From NCBI GenBank assembly GCA_025450355.1, contig JANWHR010000305.1, positions 1-11,847 on the forward strand: a stretch of 11,847 bases of DNA, in the 5' to 3' direction. Position 1 is the first letter of the stretch, and each line of letters starts with the position of its first letter. The notes below the pieces were generated by a model. The model searched no databases and was not told where the DNA came from. It was given only the letters and a program-made list of their open reading frames with translations. The position numbers were made by a program, and so were the translations under genes. This stretch comes from Micropepsaceae bacterium (GTDB taxonomy: Bacteria; Pseudomonadota; Alphaproteobacteria; Micropepsales; Micropepsaceae). Positions 6,047 through 11,847 of this stretch are shown piece after piece.

Positions 6047-7135
6047 CTACATCTTCAGCGGGTGAAAATAGCCGGTCATTTCGAGGTAGCCCGAACCACC
6101 AGGCGCACGGACGGCGCCTTCCCAGTAAACCGGACCACCAGTGCGGCGGGCATCGTACTCCTGGTTGTCAAACAGAGGCGTCAACCGCCATTCCCGGTCA
6201 CCGGCGGGCAAATGGACCCGAAGCACAGTCTCAACGGGATAATCTGCGCCGGTTTGCGGCGACTGCCAGCGGCGCACCGGCAGGAAAGTTACGTCACCGG
6301 GGCCAAAGGCGTGAACGGTGCCATCGGAATCCCGCAGCGTTCCGCCGGCCCAGAAATTTTCCTGCTTCGCGCCGCGAATGCGAAATGCCATCAGCGCGCT
6401 GCCGTCGTCGAAATTCAGGCCCGTCCAATCCCAGCCCGTGGCCCGCGGATCAAGGTAGTCCGATGACCATTCGCGATCGAGCCAGGCCGATCCTGAAACA
6501 GCTTGGGGGAGGCCATTCCGCATCAGGGTTCCGGACACGTTCAAATGCGGGATGCTGTAATAATCGCTTGCCTCGTCCGGCTTCGGTCCCTTCTGGCTGT
6601 ACCCGCTTTCTCCTTCCAGGAGTGGGGGCTGGGTTGGGGCGAACGACAGGTCGAGCGCAAAATCGCCGCCGCCGGCTTGCGCGTGGAATTTGCCGTCCGG
6701 CGATCGGGTGAGACGCCAATCACCAATGACCACATCCGTGTCCCCGGTTGCCGCCCGGGCCAGACCAAATCCCGCCCGGTAGATGCGCTCGGCGTGGAGC
6801 AATTTGCCGGCGGCGGGATCGGAAATGGCCGCGTGGGCAAACAGGATCTGCCTGGCCGCAAAGGCGCTGGGATTGTCTTCTTCGAATCCGGGCCGGATCC
6901 GGAAAAATGTCACCTGAAATCCCACTGGCGACGCGTTGGGACGGTTCAGCCAGCCGGTGATGTACCACCACTCGTTCCGGAATTCGGGATGGGCGCCGTG
7001 ATCGGCCGGAAACTGAAACATTCGGCCCGGTTGCACGGATGGAAATTGCACACCACCGCTCAGCCCCCGCGCGCTACCCATACCTGCGATGGCAGCAGCA
7101 ACAACGCCGAGCATGGCGATCACCCGCCGGTGCAT
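6047..7135 (-). CDS. Secreted lipocalin-like protein of the AttH / carotenoid 1,2-hydratase (CrtC) family
   Basis: This is a 362-residue exported protein. The N-terminus has two Arg, then a hydrophobic run VIAMLGVVAAAIAGMG, with likely cleavage near A22, and there is no lipobox Cys, so a soluble periplasmic protein is expected. Family marks are FPADHGAHPEFRNEWWYITG (42-61), YYSIPHLNVSG (192-202), GSAWLDREWSS (215-225), GWDWTGLNFDDGSALMAF (234-251), YWEGAV (337-342) and GYLEMTGY (349-356). These cover the double lipocalin fold shared by CrtC and Agrobacterium AttH. CrtC hydrates carotenoids, but no carotenoid gene is nearby, and the partner ABC genes point to the AttH branch, so a hydratase label would be misleading. 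The start ATG 7135 shares its A with the permease stop (TGATG) and has GGGAGG 7 bases upstream. In-frame GTG 7138 and TTG 7141 are poorer. The ligand is unknown, though a lipid or other hydrophobic molecule is plausible. Confidence 0.85.
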   Translation of the reverse strand: MHRRVIAMLGVVAAAIAGMGSARGLSGGVQFPSVQPGRMFQFPADHGAHPEFRNEWWYITGWLNRPNASPVGFQVTFFRIRPGFEEDNPSAFAARQILFAHAAISDPAAGKLLHAERIYRAGFGLARAATGDTDVVIGDWRLTRSPDGKFHAQAGGGDFALDLSFAPTQPPLLEGESGYSQKGPKPDEASDYYSIPHLNVSGTLMRNGLPQAVSGSAWLDREWSSDYLDPRATGWDWTGLNFDDGSALMAFRIRGAKQENFWAGGTLRDSDGTVHAFGPGDVTFLPVRRWQSPQTGADYPVETVLRVHLPAGDREWRLTPLFDNQEYDARRTGGPVYWEGAVRAPGGSGYLEMTGYFHPLKM

Positions 7136-9681
7136 CACCAATCCTCCCGCACGGCCAATATCGACTCCCGCGAAACGGCCTTTCGCCCCGCGATCAGCGC
7201 CGTTCCTGCGGACGCAGCGATCAACGCCACGGCAACAAAAACAAACAGCGGCAGCGGCAGGCGAATATCCATGGTCCAGTGGAACGATTGTGGATTAATG
7301 ACCTGGATCAGCACCTGACTGATGGCAAGACCGAGGCCAATTCCTGCCGCAACGCCAACAATGCCCAGCAGGGCACCCTCGGCTGCCAGCATGGCGATGA
7401 TTTGCCGCCGCATAACGCCAACGTGACGTAACATTCCGAATTCTTTGCTGCGGGCAAGAGTCTGACTCGAAAACGTCGCCGCGACGCCGGCGAGTCCAAC
7501 CAGAATCGCGATTCCCTCAAGCAGATAGGTTACAGCGAAACTGCGGTCGAAGATGCGGAGCGACACAGCGCGGATCGCACGCGAATCGGCAATCGTGACA
7601 TTGCGTGACGTCGCCGGCGGCAGCGCCGCGCGAACATCCGCCATGACCCGCGCCTCGTCCGCACCCGGTGCAAGGTCAATCGCAGCGTCTGTCCGCAATT
7701 GATCGCCGGTGAGCGCGGTGTAATCGCCCAGGTCCATTGCGATCGCGCCCTGCTGGCGGCCGTAATCCCGCCATTCGCCGGCAATGAAAAATTTGCGCGC
7801 CTGACCGCGCTTCTGCACCGCAAGTGGGACGCTGATCCACTGCCCTGGCGTATATCCGTAGATCCAGTGCGCCGGTTCCGAGATCCAGACCGGGATTGCG
7901 CCCGCAGGGACAGCGACGGTTTTGCCGATCAGCGGCAGGATGCCGGAAGGATCGTGTCCGTTCATCTGCGTTGCCATCCAGTCCACGGCCGGGCGCTCCG
8001 GAGAAAGCCACAGGGGCATGTTTTTGCGAAAACGGATTTCCGCAATCCCCCGGATTTCGCGGAGCCGTTGCTGCGCTTCCAAAGTCAGGGCATCGCCATC
8101 GCCGCTGTCCACGCGAAGGTAAATGTCCGACGGCAGCACCTGCACAAGCCAGGCATCGACCGAATTGCGGAAACTCCAGATCATGACCGCCATGGCAATC
8201 ATCAGGCTGGTGCTTGCGACCATGCCGCACAGCGCAATCGCGGCTTGCCCCGGAGCGCCCCAAAGGTGCTTCAATGCGAGATCAACCGGCGCAGGCAATC
8301 TCAGTGCGCGGAATGGCGCCAGCAGAACTCGCGCGATCAGCGGCATCGCGGCAATTCCACCGGCGAGAAGGAGCGCGATCGAAAGATAACCGAACAAGGG
8401 CAGATCGTTGATTGGAGGGGCCAGAGCGGCCGCGCCGCCGGCAAGCAGAAGAACCAGCGGGAGGACAGCCCCCGGGCGTTTTCGCGGATCTGCGGGATCG
8501 CCCACCTGTTTAATGGCGATGGCTGGTTCGGCCCGCGCCGCGGCGCGGGCAGGCAGCACACTTCCCGCCACGGCGCAAAAAAGCCCCAGCACAAAAAACC
8601 TTACCGCGGCGGCCGGGTCGAAGACCAACTCGGGGCGTGTCCCACTAAAATAGCCCCCGCCCAGATCGCCGCCGAGCAGTCGCAGTGCGGCAGCAGCCAA
8701 ACCCCAGCCCAGGAACACGCCCGCAGCGCCCCCTGCGATGCCGATTGCGGCGCCCTCGAACAGCACTTCCGTGAGTACAGATTGGCGGCGCATTCCGAGC
8801 ACCCGCATCAGGGCGAATTGACCGTGGCGCCGTGCGACGGAGAGCGCCTGCGCGGAATAGGCGAGAAACGCCCCGGTCAGCAGTGCCATCAGCGCAAGCA
8901 TGTCAAGGTTTATGCGGTAGGCCCGCGACAGCGTTCCGGCGCGAGTCTCCGCATTTTGCCGCGTGACGATTTCGGCATCTGGCGAAAGGACCGATTGCAC
9001 TCCGGCCCGGACGCGCCCGAGGTCGGCGCCGTCTGCGAGCTTCAGGTCAACCCGCTGAATGAAGCCCTGAGTCCCCAATCGCCATTGCGCGGCGGCAATA
9101 TCGGCAACGGCGAGATTTTCGTCGCCCGAGACGCCGGGCAGCGTGCCCGCAATTTCGAGCAGTGCGTGTTTGCCACCCGATTCAACTTCGATCCGGTCGC
9201 CCGTGCCTTTGTGAAGCGCCGCCAGCGCCGTTCGCGACAAGAAGATCGAGTCCGGTGACAGCCCGTCTGTGCCTGAGAGAGAGTCAGCCGCAGATGAGTT
9301 TAGCGCCAGCCTGCCGAGCAGAACCGGCGTGACAGTGGCGGCACGGAAGAAGTCGATTCCAAGTAGCGTAATCGGCACATCGCCCGACTGGGCGGCAAGC
9401 TCGATGACCGGGCTGGCATCGGCAATTCCCGCAACACGTGCAAGTTTTGGATAGAGGTTTTCGTCGAAACCCCGCGGCGTCACCGAATGGACCTGGAGAT
9501 CGGCATCGCCATTGACCGCCTGCACGCCACGGGAGAATTCGTTCAGCGCCGATGCATTGACCAGATGCACCGCAAATCCCAACCCGACGCCAATGGCAAT
9601 CGCCGAAGCCGTGAGCAGGATTCGGCCGGGATGGGCGCGCAATTCGGCCGTTCCGATCCAGTTGAGCACCGTTCTGTTCAT
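7135..9681 (-). CDS. ABC transporter permease with two FtsX domains (MacB/LolE-like, AttF-AttG-type fusion)
   Basis: This 848-residue inner-membrane permease has about 10 predicted helices. The first half has helix 1 (21-41), a periplasmic MacB-like domain (about 45-255) and an FtsX unit with helices near 260-280, 308-332 and 361-380. Two linker helices follow near 405-420 and 432-453. The second half has a helix at 479-502, a second periplasmic domain (about 505-710) and helices near 717-737, 766-790 and 810-831. The coupling segment facing the ATPase occurs twice: ARRHGQFALMRVLGMRRQ (283-300) and ARSKEFGMLRHVGVMRRQ (743-760). So one chain can supply both halves of the transporter. Such type VII systems usually move lipoproteins or lipids mechanically, or act on envelope enzymes, instead of pumping through a channel. 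The start ATG 9681 overlaps the ATPase stop by four bases (ATGA), and no separate ribosome site is evident. The substrate is unknown. Confidence 0.9.
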   Translation of the reverse strand: MNRTVLNWIGTAELRAHPGRILLTASAIAIGVGLGFAVHLVNASALNEFSRGVQAVNGDADLQVHSVTPRGFDENLYPKLARVAGIADASPVIELAAQSGDVPITLLGIDFFRAATVTPVLLGRLALNSSAADSLSGTDGLSPDSIFLSRTALAALHKGTGDRIEVESGGKHALLEIAGTLPGVSGDENLAVADIAAAQWRLGTQGFIQRVDLKLADGADLGRVRAGVQSVLSPDAEIVTRQNAETRAGTLSRAYRINLDMLALMALLTGAFLAYSAQALSVARRHGQFALMRVLGMRRQSVLTEVLFEGAAIGIAGGAAGVFLGWGLAAAALRLLGGDLGGGYFSGTRPELVFDPAAAVRFFVLGLFCAVAGSVLPARAAARAEPAIAIKQVGDPADPRKRPGAVLPLVLLLAGGAAALAPPINDLPLFGYLSIALLLAGGIAAMPLIARVLLAPFRALRLPAPVDLALKHLWGAPGQAAIALCGMVASTSLMIAMAVMIWSFRNSVDAWLVQVLPSDIYLRVDSGDGDALTLEAQQRLREIRGIAEIRFRKNMPLWLSPERPAVDWMATQMNGHDPSGILPLIGKTVAVPAGAIPVWISEPAHWIYGYTPGQWISVPLAVQKRGQARKFFIAGEWRDYGRQQGAIAMDLGDYTALTGDQLRTDAAIDLAPGADEARVMADVRAALPPATSRNVTIADSRAIRAVSLRIFDRSFAVTYLLEGIAILVGLAGVAATFSSQTLARSKEFGMLRHVGVMRRQIIAMLAAEGALLGIVGVAAGIGLGLAISQVLIQVINPQSFHWTMDIRLPLPLFVFVAVALIAASAGTALIAGRKAVSRESILAVREDW
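7143..7148 (-). promoter_or_regulatory. Shine-Dalgarno site of the AttH-like gene, inside the permease 3' end
   Basis: On the - strand GGGAGG lies 7 bases before ATG 7135, within the last codons of the permease. It selects ATG 7135 over the GTG and TTG just upstream. It also shows that the gene has its own ribosome site besides the stop/start overlap. Confidence 0.65.
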
Positions 9682-10379
9682 GCCGCGATCAGGCCGGATG
9701 TCCGCAGCAGATATTTCCGCCCGGCGACGGCCGCGGCAATGGGGGAATGCGTCACCAAAACAACCGAGGCACCGGACCGGCGCACACGCGAGGAAAACAA
9801 TTCGAGGATCCGCTCCGCGGTTTCGGGATCGAGATTGCCGGTGGGCTCATCCGCAAGGATGATCGATGGACCATGCACAAGCGCGCGGGCAATCGCCACC
9901 CGCTGCAATTCGCCACCGGACAGGTCGCGTGGATAATCGTGGTCCCGGTCCTGCAACCCGACGTCTGCGAGCATTCTGCCGGCTTTCTCCAGCGCAGCGG
10001 ATCCAGCGCTGTCCTGCAGCGCCAGAGGCAGCGCGACATTCTGTGCCAGGTTGAGATGCGGCAACAGGTGGAAAGCCTGAAACACACAGCCAAGGGTCCT
10101 GCGCCTCAACTCAGTCCGTCCGTCGTCATCAAGCTTTTCTACCGCGTGGCCCTGAATCGAAATCTCCCCGGCGTCTGCGGCGTCGAGCCCTGCGATCAGA
10201 TTGAGCAAAGTGGATTTGCCAGCCCCCGATTCGCCCATGATCGCGACAAATTCACCGCGCGCAACCGCTAGCTCAAGCCCGGTAAACAGGACCCGGCCGC
10301 CGGGAACAGTTTTGCGCAATCCTCTAACGCACAGAAGCGGCTTGATATCGGGTCCAGGTGCAACCATACGGTCCATCAT
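9678..10379 (-). CDS. ABC transporter ATP-binding protein (LolD/MacB/YbbA type)
   Basis: This 233-residue cytoplasmic ATPase drives the adjacent FtsX-type permease. All ABC motifs are intact: Walker A GESGAGKST at 49-57 (K55), Q-loop Q101 in VFQAFHLLPHLN, signature LSGGELQRVAIARAL at 153-167, Walker B IILADEPTGNLD at 173-184 with catalytic E178, and H-loop H211 in LVTHS. The QAFHLLPHL segment and the DEPTGNLD form are typical of the LolD/MacB/FtsE branch, matching the permease type. The start is uncertain: ATG 10379, 10376 and 10367 are all in frame and none has a good Shine-Dalgarno. The longest is given. The stop overlaps the permease start (ATGA). It is the first gene of the - strand cluster, divergent from the MmgE/PrpD gene. 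In Agrobacterium att nomenclature the equivalent would be AttE, but the symbol is withheld. Confidence 0.93.
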   Translation of the reverse strand: MMDRMVAPGPDIKPLLCVRGLRKTVPGGRVLFTGLELAVARGEFVAIMGESGAGKSTLLNLIAGLDAADAGEISIQGHAVEKLDDDGRTELRRRTLGCVFQAFHLLPHLNLAQNVALPLALQDSAGSAALEKAGRMLADVGLQDRDHDYPRDLSGGELQRVAIARALVHGPSIILADEPTGNLDPETAERILELFSSRVRRSGASVVLVTHSPIAAAVAGRKYLLRTSGLIAA

Positions 10380-10447
10380 GGCAGTCGCGGTACGGCTCCG
10401 CTGCCGTATATTGTCCCGGAACGCGCCGGAAAAGTGACAGCTGTGTT
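10380..10447. promoter_or_regulatory. Divergent intergenic region between the ABC cassette and the MmgE/PrpD gene, with an inverted repeat
   Basis: These 68 bases must hold the start signals for both divergent genes unless they are read from elsewhere. At 10391-10408 TACGGC and GCCGTA flank a 6-base spacer (6-bp arms), a possible operator dyad or 5' hairpin in the ABC leader. The AT-rich bases at 10407-10413 (TATATTG on the + strand, CAATATA on the other) are the best candidate for a -10 element in either direction. I found no convincing -35 partner. Neither downstream gene has a clear Shine-Dalgarno. Confidence 0.4.
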
Positions 10448-11847
10448 ATGGCCAAAATGGGTTCTGCGGAAAACCACTTTACCCGTACCATGGCAAATTA
10501 CGTCTCCTCGATTCATTTTGAGGAGATTCCGCCCGAAGTCATTGGGCGGTTGAAGCTTCTGATCCTCGACGCAGTTGGCTGCGCCATCTTTGGCGCCACG
10601 CTTCCGTGGTGCCGGATTCTGCGTGAGACGCTCACGGACATGGACAGAACCTCCGCCTGTTCCGTTTGGGGTACGCCGGACCGGCTCTCCGCGCCACACG
10701 CGGCCCTCGCCAACGGCACGCTCGTCCAAAGCTTCGAGCTTGATGACGTTCACCGGCAGGGCGTGCTGCATGTCGGCGCGGTCGCATTGCCGCCGCTGAT
10801 CGCAATCGCCGAGCAGCGGAGTATCAGCGGCCGCGATTTCCTGCGCGCGGCTGTCGCGGGTTTCGAGATCGGACCGCGTGTCGGCATGTGCATGGGTCCC
10901 CAGCATCTGGTTCAGGGCTGGCATTCCGGCGCCACCCTGGGCGTGTTCTCCGCCGCCGCTTCGGCCGCCGCGGCGCTCAATCTCGTTGCAGATCAGACCG
11001 TGCACGCGCTCGGAATTGCGGGCACACAGGCAAGCGGGCTGATGGCCGCCCAATTCGGAGCCATGGTCAAGCGTATGCATGCGGGGCGCGCGGCCCAGAG
11101 CGGCCTCTACGCGGCAGTGCTAGCCGAGCGAGGATTTACGGGAATCACGGATGTTTTTGAGAACCGCTATGGCGGTTTCTGCACGACTTTCTCCGCGTCC
11201 CAGGACCGGTTTGACCGTGACCAGCTCATCGCAGGCTTGGGAGAACATTTTGAAACCATGCGCATATCGGTGAAGCTGTATTCCTGCGTCAGCACAAACC
11301 ACACCGCACTCGATGCCTTGCGCAAGATCAGATCGGCGCGGCCATTCGACGCCGGTGAAATCGAGGCCATCACCGTCCGATGTTCGCGCGCGACACTGGA
11401 ACATTCCGGCTGGCCCTACCGGCCGGAAGGAATGACGGCCGCGCAGCTGAATCTGCCGTTCTGCATCGCCACACTGCTGCTCGAAGGCGACGTTTTCGTC
11501 GAACAGTTTTCGGAAGGAGCGGTCCACGATCCGGCGCGCATCGCACTGGCAGAAAAGGTGAATGTGGTCGAAGATCCGAAGATCACCGCCCGCGGCGCAA
11601 ATTTCCGGCACATGGTGAGATTGACCGTTCGCCTTACGGATGGCACGGAATTGAGCGAAACCGTTGCGGCGCCCCGCGGATCGGAACAGAACTTTCCTTC
11701 GCCGGACATCATCCGTGACAAGTTTCTCAAACTGACCCACCGCCTGCCGCAGGATCAGGCCAGTCGCATCGCCGAACTGGTGCTCAATCTCGATCAAATT
11801 CCTGACGCGCGTGAATTGGCTCTGTCGCTCGCCTGCCGGAACGGTTG
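10448..11847 (+). CDS. MmgE/PrpD family protein (2-methylcitrate dehydratase / cis-aconitate decarboxylase superfamily), 3' end outside window
   Basis: The frame is open for 466 codons from ATG 10448 to the edge, without frameshift. Family members are about 450-480 residues, so only the extreme C-terminus is likely missing. Landmarks are LDAVGCAIFGA (40-50), NGTLVQSFELDD (89-100), HVGAVALP (108-115), GFEIGPRVG (138-146), GWHSGATLGVFSAA (157-170), ALGIAGTQASGLMAAQFG (187-204) and KRMHAGRAAQSGLYAA (208-223). YSCVSTNHTALDA (278-290) and AAQLNLPFCIA (331-341) follow. The acid-base residues known from cis-aconitate decarboxylase (D93, H103, H159, K207, H277) have apparent counterparts D99/D100, H108, H159, K208 and H285, so it should be catalytic. 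HVG replaces the common HPG, and F338 sits where a Tyr is usual. Known members dehydrate 2-methylcitrate, decarboxylate cis-aconitate or epimerise iminodisuccinate. No prpB or prpC is visible, so the substrate is open. No ribosome site is clear, and ATG 10457 and 10490 are alternatives. Confidence 0.88.
   Translation, partial: MAKMGSAENHFTRTMANYVSSIHFEEIPPEVIGRLKLLILDAVGCAIFGATLPWCRILRETLTDMDRTSACSVWGTPDRLSAPHAALANGTLVQSFELDDVHRQGVLHVGAVALPPLIAIAEQRSISGRDFLRAAVAGFEIGPRVGMCMGPQHLVQGWHSGATLGVFSAAASAAAALNLVADQTVHALGIAGTQASGLMAAQFGAMVKRMHAGRAAQSGLYAAVLAERGFTGITDVFENRYGGFCTTFSASQDRFDRDQLIAGLGEHFETMRISVKLYSCVSTNHTALDALRKIRSARPFDAGEIEAITVRCSRATLEHSGWPYRPEGMTAAQLNLPFCIATLLLEGDVFVEQFSEGAVHDPARIALAEKVNVVEDPKITARGANFRHMVRLTVRLTDGTELSETVAAPRGSEQNFPSPDIIRDKFLKLTHRLPQDQASRIAELVLNLDQIPDARELALSLACRNG

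Noticed and set aside
6047..7135. Reading the lipocalin-like protein as a carotenoid 1,2-hydratase in a carotenoid pathway
   Set aside because: No phytoene synthase, desaturase or other carotenoid gene is in the window. The coupled ABC ATPase and permease match the AttH context instead.
5902..7431. Several + strand open frames opposite the MFS, lipocalin and permease genes
   Set aside because: All are Arg/Pro-rich translations of the complement of confident - strand genes, with no domains.
7699..9258. A 519-codon open frame on the + strand inside the ABC permease gene
   Set aside because: The - strand frame has clear FtsX permease features throughout. The + strand product is Arg/Gln/His-rich with no membrane segments or motifs, so it is a codon-bias shadow.

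Overview
The window looks like the chromosome of an alphaproteobacterium, of Hyphomicrobiales or Rhodospirillales character. It is GC-rich and densely coded. The order gap-pgk-class I fba-thiE-efp-inositol monophosphatase and the encoded sequences (for example the start-matched K34-type EF-P and the VQLRLKD-type ThiE) fit that class. The taxonomic call is inferred from family knowledge, not from a search. No rRNA, tRNA, insertion sequence, CRISPR array or phage gene was seen, and no stretch over 300 bases lacks a gene.

Region 1 (1-4700, + strand) is a tight run of six genes. It holds the 3' end of gap (cut by the window edge), pgk, class I fructose-bisphosphate aldolase, thiE (start overlapping the fba stop as GTGA), efp and a SuhB-like inositol monophosphatase. 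The first three are consecutive enzymes of the glycolysis/gluconeogenesis trunk. ThiE makes thiamine phosphate, and EF-P relieves ribosomes stalled at polyproline. Spacings of 5, 43, -4, 24 and 70 bp suggest one transcription unit whose promoter lies left of the window.

Region 2 (4652-10379, - strand) holds four genes read right to left: an FtsX/LolD-type ABC ATPase, an 848-residue two-FtsX-domain permease, a secreted AttH/CrtC-like lipocalin protein, and an MFS transporter of the anion:cation symporter family. The first three are coupled by stop/start overlaps (ATGA, then TGATG), so they should act as one envelope system. ATPase and permease would do mechanical work at the inner membrane, and the lipocalin would bind a hydrophobic ligand in the periplasm. 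The MFS gene follows after about 70 bp that contain an interrupted inverted repeat. Its 3' end overlaps the inositol phosphatase gene by 49 bp, tail to tail.

Region 3 (10448-end, + strand) is an MmgE/PrpD-family gene, nearly complete but cut by the right edge. It is divergent from the ABC cassette across a 68-bp gap that contains an inverted repeat.

Most of the window is well-understood metabolism. The points worth a second look are the AttH-type ABC cassette of unknown substrate, a perfect 22-bp palindrome inside the inositol phosphatase gene, the hairpin before the MFS gene, and the convergent gene overlap. I did not find a clearly unprecedented system.
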